Shown here: positions 45,139 to 54,233 of the stretch, piece by piece
Numbering within the stretch: the stretch's first letter is position 1
Layout: each line of letters begins with the position of its first letter
Assembly (NCBI RefSeq): GCF_000750955.1
Contig: NZ_CCEJ010000001.1
Span: 50,197 to 114,196 of the forward strand
From: Criblamydia sequanensis CRIB-18
GTDB lineage: Bacteria; Chlamydiota; Chlamydiia; Chlamydiales; Criblamydiaceae
Direction of reading: 5' to 3'
Length of the DNA stretch: 64,000 nucleotides
Position numbers and translations under genes: made by a program
Notes under the pieces: generated by a model
The model's database searches: none
Seen by the model: only the letters and a program-made list of their open reading frames with translations
What the model was told of the DNA's origin: nothing

Positions 45139-48100
45139 TGGGGAAGGTTTCGCAAGCGAGGCTCTTGGCTGCAGGATAGGGGCATGGGCCGGGATGATTG
45201 TAGGATAGGGGCATCGGCCGGGATGATTGGCTTTTGTTCCACTGGGGAAGGTTTCGCAAGCGAGGCTCTTGGCTGCAGGATAGGGGCATGGGCCGGGATG
45301 ATTGGCTTTTGTTCCACTGGGGAAGGTTTCGCAAGCGAGGCTCTTGGCTGCAGGATAGGGGCATGGGCCGGGATGATTGGCTTTTGTTCCACTGGGGAAG
45401 GTTTCGCAAGCGAGGCTCTTGGCTGCAGGATAGGGGCATGGGCCGGGATGATTGGCTTTTGTTCCATTGGGGAAGGTTTCGCAAGCAAGGCTCTTGGCTG
45501 TTGAATAGGGGCATGGGCCGGGATGATTGGCTTTTTTTCCATTTGGGAAGGGGGTGAAACCCTTTTTCTTGGTTGTAGAACTTTCGGAATATCATTTTGG
45601 CCTCTTGATTCACCAAACACCTGATGGGAAACCTCCGGCTGCGAAGGCGCTATTTCAGAGACCGCTTTTTTTACCGGTAGAGTTGGAACAAAAGGCGTCT
45701 TGTTTACATTCGTGTAAGATGTTTGTAAAGGCAATATATTCCTTTGAGCCTGGGGACTCTGGATTCCAAGCTTAGCTGATAGTAGCCTAATGTTAGCTGA
45801 TACCTGTTGATTAAAGAGAGAAAGCCTCTCTCCCATTTGTTGGAATGGATCGATTGGATCCGGTTGTTTTCCTTCCGGTATGGTAATTGGCGCCGCTTGA
45901 GAACCAACTGTTGGCTTCCTAAGGGATTCTGAGCCAGGAGAAGGATGCTGCAAGCTAGAGGGTGTTACCTGCGGCGATATTCGAGCCTGTAGGCTAGTTG
46001 AGGGTTGCTGTGTTTGAAGGGAGCTTATAGGGTTTGAGATTGGCTTTATTGCAGTTTGTGAAATTATAGCATGCTCTATCTGCTTTAGCTTTAAATCTGT
46101 AATTACTTGCTGGACATGCCAAGCCGAAAAATTTTCCAGGGGCAATCCCTTTTCTTTAAAGTTAGAAAGTTCGTTGCAATAGAAACAAAAGGTTTCGTAT
46201 TCTAAAATAGAAAGATTTTCCATCAATAAAGAGACCATCTTAAGAAAAAGAATTTTTTTGTCGGGAGAGTGTTTAAGACCCTCAGATAGATAAAACAAAG
46301 CTGATTTGAGATCGGATTTTTTTACATAGGCTTCTGAAGAAATCAAATATAGGAAGCTACTTGAGGTAGGCTTGGTAATTTTGACAGATGTTTTTAAAAA
46401 ATTAAAAAGCCTTGTCAACTCATTTACTTCTAAAAGAAAATGGGCATAAACAATGTGATACTCTAGATGTCTTTGCTCCAAAAGAGCCTTTTCTAAACGT
46501 TCAAAGCAATCTTCCGGTAAAACCTTAAACTGAGAATCCTCAAATAAGCGGCACAAGAGATGTAAAAAAGTATTCTCTGGGATTTTTTGAAGTTCTTGCT
46601 TTGCAGCTTTAAAATTTTTCCTCATTAAATAAACGATGACTTTAAATGGAGTGACGGCATTTTTTTTGGAAATTAATAGATGTTTTTCTGCATCGTTTAG
46701 CTTTCCCATAAAGAAGGAGGCTTTAGCATATAAATAGTTTAGGTTGGACTTTATTTCTTTTGTAAGATAAGGCGTTTTACTGAAAACCGTCATGAACTTC
46801 TCAATAGCTGCCATTATTAAAAGAGGATCTTCTTTTATATTTGCAAACTGAAGTTCAAATAAAATGGATTTAAGAGAATTGGGGTCTTTTTTGTTTTCCT
46901 CTATCCAATAACGAACCGTCTGAGAATATACATGAACTTCTAACGAAGAGCGTAAATAAGTCCAAGCAAGCGTGGATAGAAGATCAGGGTCTATTATACC
47001 GGGAACCCACTCGGCCCATGCCTGAGCACACGCTCGATAGGCTTCGCTATAATTCCGGTTTTTGTAATGGTAGTTCGCTAAAAAGAAAGTAGTTAAAAAG
47101 CACTCAGGTAATTTTTGTATGATTTCTGTCTCAGCTCCCTTTACTTTATCGAGAATATTGTTAAAAAGAAAAGCATAAGAGAGAAGGGAGGCGCTAGGAT
47201 TTTTTTCAATGGCTTTAAGTAACGCCTCCGCCACCTCGAAAGGGGGCTTGCCTTGATGATTTATTGCTAAGGCAAGTTCATAATAGGTTGTATGAGTATG
47301 AGTCTTAGGGTCTGAATTCCTTAGGTAAAATTCATAATGGTATTGAGATTTTTTGAATTCTTTTTTAACCAAATAAATGTGAGCTAGTCTTAGATTAAAG
47401 AATGAACTTGATGGGTTCCTTGCAATTCCCAATATACAAGATTTTAAAGCTTCACCATAATTTTTAAGCTTGAGATGTATAGAAATCTTTTGTTCTAAGA
47501 TGGTTTCATAAGTTTTTCCAAAAGAAGGATCGCAAGGGCAATGGGCAATAAGTTTTAAAGCTTCAGAGTACAAATTCTTTGCAATATATTGGTCGGCTTC
47601 ACTAGAGGATTTTTTAGATGCCTTATCTATTTCTTCACGAACGGTATTAAAATATTGAAGATGTTCTTTTGTAATCACATCTCTTAAAAGCCTAATTTCA
47701 TACTCGGTTGGAAGTAAATGAAATACATAAGTAAAGGTCATGTAGTCACTGGAATGGCTTCTAATCGAATTGATTAAAAATCCAAGATATTTCGACTTGT
47801 CATAGGGTACTTCTTCAAAGGGTTTCCTCTTGGCAATAGAAGGTAGCGGGCTTAAATTTATTACAAACCCATAAGGTTCAATTGCTTTTTTAGCTTTTAA
47901 AATAGTGGCTGCTAAATTTTCTTCAATGCTTGGAAGAGATAAAGCTAAAAACAAAAATTTAACAATCGTCATCATCGAATCTTGTATTGGCAAGCATAAT
48001 AAATCTTCAAGTCCCTCAAATGCTAATTGAGAAGGATTTTTTACTTTATGAATGCCGGACAGCCACGCTTTTGCTCTCACAAGGGGGGTTGAGAGAGAGG

Positions 48101-49994
48101 TGTTTTTGGCAGCCAGGATGGTAAGATAGGTATTTGTCGGATCATTTATCAAAATTTTATTAAGATAACTGAGGTATAAAGCTTGCTGGCCTGTTTCTCT
48201 TAAAAAATAAGCCATGGCCAGTTCTTCAACCGGAGTTAGAATCGATTTCTCTAAGGCCGCATTCACTTGAGGCAATTGCTCTTTTTTGATCAAGCCCGAT
48301 TGATAGCGTTTCATTGCGCCCACTATGTTTTTAAGGACGCTTGAGGATTCCTTGGAAAGAATGCATTTTTCAGCAAGAACGAAATTTGAAATTCCAAGCA
48401 TGAAAGTGCTGAAGATTTCAGAATCTAGATTGTTTAACGATTTTCCTGTGTTTTTAAAAATTGCTTGGTTAGTCCAAAATTTATTAGAGAGGATTTTATC
48501 AAAACCCGAGAGAAGAAGGCTTTCGCATTCGATAATTTCTAGCGTATTTGCAAGGGTATTGTTTTGCTTCCCAGTTGCAGCCGCTTTAAAAGGGGGAAGC
48601 GCTTTGTCTAAAAGGTAAAAGTACCTTTTATTCTCAAGGCAGTGGGTTAGGCCTAGGACGATTTCAGTTGGGGTTGAGGTAAGATTCACGGTGGTTATAT
48701 CTAAAGAAAAAATATCTTTGGCTTCAGATTTTTTTAAACAAAGTCTTAAAAGTTTATAAAGGATGGTGAGATGCTCTGTGTTGAGTATGGCTTCCTTATA
48801 CTTTTTTAGAAAAGCGTACAAAGGCTCAAGTTTTTCTAGAGACATTAACTTTCGTGCAATTTCGTAAGCTGTTCCAATGCAATTTGTTTGCATTACGGGG
48901 GCGATACGTTCAAGGAATGCTGCCGGCTCCCGCGTTATCCGAATAGTAAAATCAATGTAATTTTTTCGGTTGAAGGGATCGTTAGGATGATATTCTAACA
49001 TTGCCTTAAAGTGCTCATGAAGCTTTGGAATTTGAATCTCCAAGTCTTCCAAGTTATGATTTAAACGTAATTTGGATTTACCGATCATCATATGAGCATG
49101 GGAGAGACAATCTCGGGTTTGTTTATCGGGATTATCTTCGGATGAATAGTGTGAAAGTATGTTCTCAGCAGCTTCGATTGTCTTTTCGTAAAGACTATTT
49201 TTGTATAAAACATTGCATAAATAGGATTGAAGATAAAGAATGTTAGGGAACTGTTTAATTTTTTCTTCAATGCTTTTTTGAGCTTCTTCAAAGCGCTCAA
49301 GACCTATGAGAGACTCAATTTTAATTTTGTAATTTTTTAGAATTAGAAAATAAAGCCACGGTTCCAGCTCATTCCATTTTAAATTTTCAAAAGAAGGAAG
49401 AGAATCTATCGCAGAATTAAAATTTTTTCTATAATAATGGTTTTTTGCTTGAGAATGTGACTTGCTAAGCTCTTGGAAAAAAAAGTTCACGCTTGCAGGG
49501 TAGTTTTCAGAACTATTTTTCTTCAAGGTCTGAAGATGTAAATAGGCTTTCTCGAATTCAGATAGACTGATTAGCAAAGATAAATCGAAATCTATTTGAC
49601 CGATAGGCCCTTTTTCTTCCGGTACAAAAGAGATGTCAAGTCCTTCCGGTAAATCGATGGGATCTGATTCAATAAAATCAAGATTGTAAGTTATTTCGTT
49701 TTCATCTGTTTTTTCTTTTTCCTTTTCTCCTTTTTCCACACTTTGCAATTCTTCCATGATGCTTTCCAATTCATTTACCGGGATGAATTGATTTGAAGGT
49801 TTGCTTATATTGGCAATTGTTGTTTCCTGACTCATCAAAATTTGTAAAGAAGCATCATCGACTTTTACTCCTGTCTCCACATAAGGCGTCGTCTTCAAGG
49901 AAGGAGCGCTTGTTGAACTTTGGTCCAAAGCTCCTACACTTAGAGAGTTGTTTTGAAAAATAGGAGAATCAAACTCTTTTGATGGGAAATTCAT
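44976..49994 (-). CDS. Giant TPR-like protein, 5' part of a frameshifted gene (1672 residues)
   Basis: Residues about 140-1370 are a helical solenoid with TPR-like pairs (for example SLYEKTIEAAENILSHY). The boundary GLPLENF near its end matches GFPAEN and GFPYEN in the 2870- and 2674-residue paralogues. A glutamine/serine/proline linker leads to 25-residue repeats of the KPIIPAHAPILQPR type from about residue 1474. After four units an extra 29 bases shift the frame; the ORF then reads the same repeats in another frame (RPMPLSCSQEP) and stops about 85 residues later. The original frame continues as the 607-residue ORF. It is the first gene of the minus-strand cluster, divergent from nqrF. The break may be a true mutation, a switch or an assembly error. 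Confidence 0.7.
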   Translation of the reverse strand: MNFPSKEFDSPIFQNNSLSVGALDQSSTSAPSLKTTPYVETGVKVDDASLQILMSQETTIANISKPSNQFIPVNELESIMEELQSVEKGEKEKEKTDENEITYNLDFIESDPIDLPEGLDISFVPEEKGPIGQIDFDLSLLISLSEFEKAYLHLQTLKKNSSENYPASVNFFFQELSKSHSQAKNHYYRKNFNSAIDSLPSFENLKWNELEPWLYFLILKNYKIKIESLIGLERFEEAQKSIEEKIKQFPNILYLQSYLCNVLYKNSLYEKTIEAAENILSHYSSEDNPDKQTRDCLSHAHMMIGKSKLRLNHNLEDLEIQIPKLHEHFKAMLEYHPNDPFNRKNYIDFTIRITREPAAFLERIAPVMQTNCIGTAYEIARKLMSLEKLEPLYAFLKKYKEAILNTEHLTILYKLLRLCLKKSEAKDIFSLDITTVNLTSTPTEIVLGLTHCLENKRYFYLLDKALPPFKAAATGKQNNTLANTLEIIECESLLLSGFDKILSNKFWTNQAIFKNTGKSLNNLDSEIFSTFMLGISNFVLAEKCILSKESSSVLKNIVGAMKRYQSGLIKKEQLPQVNAALEKSILTPVEELAMAYFLRETGQQALYLSYLNKILINDPTNTYLTILAAKNTSLSTPLVRAKAWLSGIHKVKNPSQLAFEGLEDLLCLPIQDSMMTIVKFLFLALSLPSIEENLAATILKAKKAIEPYGFVINLSPLPSIAKRKPFEEVPYDKSKYLGFLINSIRSHSSDYMTFTYVFHLLPTEYEIRLLRDVITKEHLQYFNTVREEIDKASKKSSSEADQYIAKNLYSEALKLIAHCPCDPSFGKTYETILEQKISIHLKLKNYGEALKSCILGIARNPSSSFFNLRLAHIYLVKKEFKKSQYHYEFYLRNSDPKTHTHTTYYELALAINHQGKPPFEVAEALLKAIEKNPSASLLSYAFLFNNILDKVKGAETEIIQKLPECFLTTFFLANYHYKNRNYSEAYRACAQAWAEWVPGIIDPDLLSTLAWTYLRSSLEVHVYSQTVRYWIEENKKDPNSLKSILFELQFANIKEDPLLIMAAIEKFMTVFSKTPYLTKEIKSNLNYLYAKASFFMGKLNDAEKHLLISKKNAVTPFKVIVYLMRKNFKAAKQELQKIPENTFLHLLCRLFEDSQFKVLPEDCFERLEKALLEQRHLEYHIVYAHFLLEVNELTRLFNFLKTSVKITKPTSSSFLYLISSEAYVKKSDLKSALFYLSEGLKHSPDKKILFLKMVSLLMENLSILEYETFCFYCNELSNFKEKGLPLENFSAWHVQQVITDLKLKQIEHAIISQTAIKPISNPISSLQTQQPSTSLQARISPQVTPSSLQHPSPGSESLRKPTVGSQAAPITIPEGKQPDPIDPFQQMGERLSLFNQQVSANIRLLSAKLGIQSPQAQRNILPLQTSYTNVNKTPFVPTLPVKKAVSEIAPSQPEVSHQVFGESRGQNDIPKVLQPRKRVSPPSQMEKKPIIPAHAPIQQPRALLAKPSPMEQKPIIPAHAPILQPRASLAKPSPVEQKPIIPAHAPILQPRASLAKPSPVEQKPIIPAHAPILQPRASLAKPSPVEQKPIIPADAPILQSSRPMPLSCSQEPRLRNLPQWNKSQSSRPMPLSCSQEPRLRNLPQWNKSQSSRPMPLSCSLKILHCFLEKISH
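45020..45573 (-). repeat. 75-bp tandem repeat array with a 29-bp frame-breaking partial copy
   Basis: Units start at 45020, 45095, 45170, 45274, 45349, 45424 and 45499. All spacings are 75 bases except 45170 to 45274, which is 104 because a partial copy of 29 bases (about 45201-45229) is inserted. The seven full units encode 25 residues each in the protein frame. The terminal units carry a few substitutions, while the middle ones are almost identical. Other frames of the repeat, on both strands, are also free of stops. Confidence 0.93.
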
Positions 49995-50278
49995 AAAATA
50001 TACACTTTTGATTATTAATGAACAAAAATAATAAAGTAATTAAAGACTTAAGTCAAAAAAAAATATAGTTTAATATAAATATTTGAAATTTTAGTATAAA
50101 TAAAAATTGATGTTTTTTGCAGTGATTAAGAAAAGATTTTTTTAAAATTATGGTTAAAAAAAAATTTAATTCTACGGTTTGCCTTTTTTTATAGAGAAGA
50201 AATTTGTTAAAAGTTGAAGTGAAATGCAAGAACCACTATAAATCAGGAACTATCTCGAGATTGAAAGAGAGTGCGCCT
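49995..50278. other. Divergent intergenic region between the giant-gene cluster and nqrF
   Basis: The gap is very AT-rich. It must hold promoters for the first giant gene (minus) and for nqrF (plus). TATAAA-like and TTGAAA-like words are frequent, but none forms a pair with proper spacing that I would defend. No gene or strong hairpin is seen. Confidence 0.5.
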
Positions 50279-51598
50279 ATGTTGTTTTTCCCTTTAGCAT
50301 TATTTGGAATTGACCCTGTTCTAACTCTTTTTGCTATTGCCGCTTTTCTAGTTATAGGGGTCTTACTGACTTCAATTATTTTGTTTACAAAGGCTAAGTT
50401 CGTTTCACAAGATGCTTGTACGATACGCATTAACCATGACGATTCCTTAACCAAAGTAACTAAAGGCGGACAAACCCTTCTTAATGCTTTAACTTCGTCC
50501 GGCATCCCTATTCCATCTCCCTGCGGAGGCAAGGCTACTTGCAAACAATGCCGTGTCCAAATTATCAAGGGCGCAGGTGAGCCTATAGAAACAGATAAAG
50601 GGACTTTTACAAAAAAACAATTAAAAGAAGGTTGGCGGCTTTCTTGCCAAACTAAGATGCATGGGGATCTAGACATTTTAGTCGAACCTAGCTGTCTTAG
50701 CATTAGTGAAATTGAAGCCACCGTGGTTAGTAATGAAAATGTAGCGACTTTTATCAAAGAATTAATTGTCGAAGTGCCAAAAACAATTGATGTTTCCTAT
50801 AAGTCAGGGGAGTATTTCCAGTTCAAAGTCCCTCCTTTCAAAACCAATACCGAGGATTGGAAGCAGACTATGGAGAAGAAATATTGGCCTGATTGGGAAA
50901 AATTCAAATTATTTGGAATTCCAATTGATTTTTCCTCTCTTCCGACAGGAGACGCTTCTGTTATTAGAGCCTATTCCATGGCCTCTTACCCGGAGGAAGG
51001 AAATATTCTTAAATTCAACATAAGGATTGCAACGCCTCCTTTTGTTCAAGGAAAAATTAATGAAGCGATCCCTTGGGGAATTTGTTCCACCTGGACTTTT
51101 TCTTTAAAGCCCGGGGATAAAATTAACCTGCTCGGTCCATTTGGCGAGTCTCTTATGAAAAATGATGATCGGGAACTTATCTTTTTAATAGGCGGCGCCG
51201 GTTCATCTTTTGGAAGAAGCCATATCATGCATCTTTTTAGAACCGAGAAGACAAAAAGGAAACTCTCTTTATGGTACGGAGCGAGATCTTTAAAAGAGAA
51301 CATCTATGAGGAAGATTACCGCAAATTAGCTCAGGATTTCCCGAATTTCCAATACAATCTTGTTCTTTCAGAACCTTTGGCTGAAGATATAGAAGCCGGA
51401 TGGCCGAAAGAAGATCCCATAAGAACAAATTTCTTGTTCAGAGCTTTCGAACAGGGTCAATTAAAGAAAATGGAAGCTCCTGAAGACTGTTTATATTACG
51501 TTTGCGGTCCTCCGCTTCATAACTCGAGTGTCATGAAACTGCTTGACGACTATGGGGTTTCAAGAGAAAATATTGTCCTTGATGATTTTGGAAGCTAA
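50279..51598 (+). CDS. nqrF: Na+-translocating NADH:quinone reductase subunit F
   Basis: The NADH-oxidising subunit of Na+-NQR, which passes electrons through FAD and a 2Fe-2S centre and helps build the sodium gradient. An N-terminal membrane helix (ALFGIDPVLTLFAIAAFLV) is followed by the ferredoxin domain with PSPCGGKATCKQC and SCQTK supplying four cysteines. The FAD-binding segment is RAYSMASYPEE, the NADH site GGAGSSFGRSH, and the end is YVCGPP...LDDFGS. I place the start at ATG 50279, giving 439 residues as in other NqrF; an in-frame TTG at 50204 would add 25 polar residues before the membrane helix. The match to chlamydial NqrF (CT740) is strong. Confidence 0.96.
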   Translation: MLFFPLALFGIDPVLTLFAIAAFLVIGVLLTSIILFTKAKFVSQDACTIRINHDDSLTKVTKGGQTLLNALTSSGIPIPSPCGGKATCKQCRVQIIKGAGEPIETDKGTFTKKQLKEGWRLSCQTKMHGDLDILVEPSCLSISEIEATVVSNENVATFIKELIVEVPKTIDVSYKSGEYFQFKVPPFKTNTEDWKQTMEKKYWPDWEKFKLFGIPIDFSSLPTGDASVIRAYSMASYPEEGNILKFNIRIATPPFVQGKINEAIPWGICSTWTFSLKPGDKINLLGPFGESLMKNDDRELIFLIGGAGSSFGRSHIMHLFRTEKTKRKLSLWYGARSLKENIYEEDYRKLAQDFPNFQYNLVLSEPLAEDIEAGWPKEDPIRTNFLFRAFEQGQLKKMEAPEDCLYYVCGPPLHNSSVMKLLDDYGVSRENIVLDDFGS

Positions 51599-51646
51599 AT
51601 CTGAATAAAAGCTTCATTTTTTTAGTTTTTTAGCGGAAAAGGACGT

Positions 51647-53278
51647 ATGCGTATTTCTCTTTGTCAAATGAATCCGACAGTTGGAGCTCTAAAAGAGAAT
51701 CGAAATAAAATCTTAGCCGGAATTAAAAAAGCAAAAGATGCTAAGGCCGATATTGTTTTATTCCCGGAAATGGCTTTGACAGGCTACCCGCCGGCTGATT
51801 TCTTATCCCTCGCACATTTTATAAAAAAAGTAAAAGAAGGCCTTGAAAGCATTGTAGCGCATACAAAAGGGATTGCAGCGATTATTGGAGTTGTAAGGGA
51901 AAGTCCCTATTCAACCGGTAAGATGCTTGTAAATAGCGCTTGTATATGTGTCGATGGGGAAATCCTCGGTTTTCAAGACAAAACCCTTTTACCAACCTAT
52001 GATGTGTTTGATGAGCTAAGGTATTTTGAGCCTGCAAGAGAGAGAAAGGTATGGTTAATAAGCGGAAAGAAAATAGCCGTAACTATCTGCGAAGACATTT
52101 GGCAAAATGCGGGGTGTATGGATTTTTCCTACCCGGTAGATCCAATCCTTGACTACAAAAAAGAAAAGATCGATTACCACCTCAATCTTTCGGCCTCTCC
52201 TTTTAGCTTAATGAAATTTAAAAAGAGACTTGATGTCTTGCGAAAATCGGCTCTTGCTTTAAAGGCCCCTTCTTATCTTTGCAATCAGGTGGGCGGCAAT
52301 GATAGCTTGATTTTTGAAGGCAGAAGCCTTGCTGTTAATGCAAAAGGCGAGCTAATTGGCATGGCAAAAGGGTTTCAAGAAGACCTTGCCACTTTTGATA
52401 GTCAAGAAAATCAGATTATAGAGGTTAAAGAACCCCCTAAGCTTGAGGATCTCTATCAGGCTTTAGTACTTGGCTTAAGAGATTATTTTACAAAATCGGG
52501 CTTTAAAAAAGCAGTTTTAGGGTTATCGGGGGGGATTGACTCAGCCCTTGTGGCTTGCATTGCCAAAGAAGCTCTAGGCGAAGAAAATGTCCTCGGCGTT
52601 TTTATGCCTTCAAGATATTCATCCAAGGCTTCCAAAGAAGATTCTGAAGCTCTTGCAAAAAACTTGAATATTAGCTACCAGGTTATTTCAATTGAAGAGC
52701 CCTTTCAATCCTTTCTAAAGCTTCTTCATCCTTTCTTTGAGGGAAAGCCGGCAGATGTGACAGAAGAGAATTTACAAGCTAGAATCCGTGGCAATATATT
52801 AATGGCGCTTTCTAATAAGTTTGGCTTGATTCTGCTAAGCACAGGTAATAAAAGCGAGCTTGCCCTTGGATATTCGACTCTTTACGGCGATCTTTGCGGA
52901 GGGATCGCTGTCCTCTCGGATGTCAGTAAAAGAGAAGTTTATGAGCTTTCCTTTTTTATAAATAAACATGGCCCTATTATCCCGATCAGGACTTTAACAA
53001 GACCCCCTTCTGCCGAACTTAAAGAGAATCAGAAAGATAGCGATAGCCTTCCTGATTATGAGATCATAGACAATATTTTGGAAGCTTATGTAGAGCATCA
53101 TAAAAGCGAAGAGGATATAGCAATAATGTATGGCTATCCTTTGGAGCTTGTTATGGACTTAACCACTCGAATACATAGAAATGAATATAAAAGGCGTCAA
53201 AGCCCTCCAGGCTTAAGGGTCAGCGAAAAAGCTTTTTCAGTTGGGCGAGAGTTTCCAATCGTTCAAAAATGGCGATAA
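51647..53278 (+). CDS. nadE: Glutamine-dependent NAD+ synthetase
   Basis: Makes NAD+ from nicotinate adenine dinucleotide and ATP, taking ammonia from glutamine. The N-terminal nitrilase-type glutaminase domain (1-260) has E41 in FPEMALTGYPP, the catalytic lysine region DKTLLPTYDVFDE and the cysteine in ICEDIWQ. The synthetase domain has the pyrophosphatase P-loop LGLSGGIDSALV (about 290) and STGNKSELALGYSTLYGD. The length (543) fits the family. AAGGA lies just before the ATG, 48 bases after nqrF, so cotranscription with nqrF is likely. As I recall, C. trachomatis lacks NAD synthesis, so its presence fits an environmental chlamydia. Confidence 0.95.
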   Translation: MRISLCQMNPTVGALKENRNKILAGIKKAKDAKADIVLFPEMALTGYPPADFLSLAHFIKKVKEGLESIVAHTKGIAAIIGVVRESPYSTGKMLVNSACICVDGEILGFQDKTLLPTYDVFDELRYFEPARERKVWLISGKKIAVTICEDIWQNAGCMDFSYPVDPILDYKKEKIDYHLNLSASPFSLMKFKKRLDVLRKSALALKAPSYLCNQVGGNDSLIFEGRSLAVNAKGELIGMAKGFQEDLATFDSQENQIIEVKEPPKLEDLYQALVLGLRDYFTKSGFKKAVLGLSGGIDSALVACIAKEALGEENVLGVFMPSRYSSKASKEDSEALAKNLNISYQVISIEEPFQSFLKLLHPFFEGKPADVTEENLQARIRGNILMALSNKFGLILLSTGNKSELALGYSTLYGDLCGGIAVLSDVSKREVYELSFFINKHGPIIPIRTLTRPPSAELKENQKDSDSLPDYEIIDNILEAYVEHHKSEEDIAIMYGYPLELVMDLTTRIHRNEYKRRQSPPGLRVSEKAFSVGREFPIVQKWR

Positions 53279-53282
53279 TTCC

Positions 53283-54233
53283 TTAGGCTTCATGCCAAGC
53301 AAAGGGTAGGATGTCTTTAATGGAATGAGTGCTATGCCGAATCATCATTAATCTATCAAAGCCGCAAGCCACACCTGAACATGGGGGAAGCCCTTTCTTT
53401 AAAGCCTGAATCAATTTCAAATCATAGGGTAGCGGCTCCAATCCTTTTTCTTGCCTTTCTTTATTCTCAAGGATGAAACGCTCTTCTTGTTCTATAGGGT
53501 TTGATAGTTCTTGATAGCCGTTTGCAAGCTCTAGGTTTCCATAATAAATTTCAAATCTTTTTGAAACCGAATATCCGTCTTGAGTGAATTTTTGCGAAAG
53601 AGCAGCTTGAGAGGAAGGGAAGTGAATTAAAGCGGTTAGCTTATTTTCTTCAAATTGGGGCTCAATTAAGGTTAGGACAGCAAACTGCAAAAGGGTGTCA
53701 GAGCCGGCGGATTCCATGCCTTCAAACTCGGCATTTCTGCTTTTTAAGATTGACTTAAGCTTTTCTAACGAATCTGTTTTGGGATCGAAATTAACTAACC
53801 TTATGAAAGCTTCACGATAGCCTATTTTAGTTAAGGGTAAGTCTCCTAAAAAAATCCTAATAAAGTCGGCAGTTTCATCGATCATTTCTTCCATAAGAAA
53901 AGATTGGCGATACCATTCTGCCATCATGAATTCAGGATTATGCCGGCTTCCCATCTCTCCTTTACGAAAGACATGGGAAAGCTGGAAAATATCGCCAATT
54001 CCTTCGGTTAGAAGACGTTTCATTCCATATTCCGGAGAGCTATGAAGAAAACGCAACTCTTCTGTCCGCATTAAATCAATATTGGAATCAAGCGCTGCAA
54101 ACTCGGTTAAAATAGGGCAGTCCACTTCAACAATATTTCTTTGATAAAAAAAATCGCGGGCTGCTCTTAGCATTTTCCCGCGATCATATAAAGCTTCTAT
54201 TTTTTTATTCGTTGACACGGGAAACGTATTCAT
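53283..54233 (-). CDS. epmA: EF-P beta-lysine ligase EpmA (GenX/PoxA)
   Basis: A class II lysyl-tRNA synthetase paralogue, without an anticodon domain, that attaches lysine to EF-P. Motif 2 reads FRKGEMGSRHNPEFMMAEWYR with the usual HSSPEYGMKRLL upstream, and motif 3 reads GVACGFDRLMMI. At 316 residues it has the compact length of EpmA. Its start overlaps the end of efp by 29 bases, so enzyme and substrate are coupled. EpmA normally needs R-beta-lysine from EpmB; no epmB is in this window. Confidence 0.94.
   Translation of the reverse strand: MNTFPVSTNKKIEALYDRGKMLRAARDFFYQRNIVEVDCPILTEFAALDSNIDLMRTEELRFLHSSPEYGMKRLLTEGIGDIFQLSHVFRKGEMGSRHNPEFMMAEWYRQSFLMEEMIDETADFIRIFLGDLPLTKIGYREAFIRLVNFDPKTDSLEKLKSILKSRNAEFEGMESAGSDTLLQFAVLTLIEPQFEENKLTALIHFPSSQAALSQKFTQDGYSVSKRFEIYYGNLELANGYQELSNPIEQEERFILENKERQEKGLEPLPYDLKLIQALKKGLPPCSGVACGFDRLMMIRHSTHSIKDILPFAWHEA

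Noticed and set aside
45013-45557. Long plus-strand open frames across the tandem repeat
   Set aside because: They exist only because the 75-bp unit happens to lack stops in those frames; there is no ribosome binding site and the codons mirror the minus-strand gene.
45020-45573. Possible CRISPR-like or non-coding repeat array
   Set aside because: Units are directly adjacent, without spacers, and are read in frame as part of a protein, so this is a coding tandem repeat.
4733-50203. Mobile-element origin of the accessory block
   Set aside because: No transposase, integrase, tRNA target or flanking direct repeat was found at either edge.
50204-50278. TTG-initiated 25-residue extension of NqrF
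   Set aside because: The added residues are polar and precede the membrane helix that starts other NqrF proteins; the ATG at 50279 gives the expected length and has an AG-rich site upstream.
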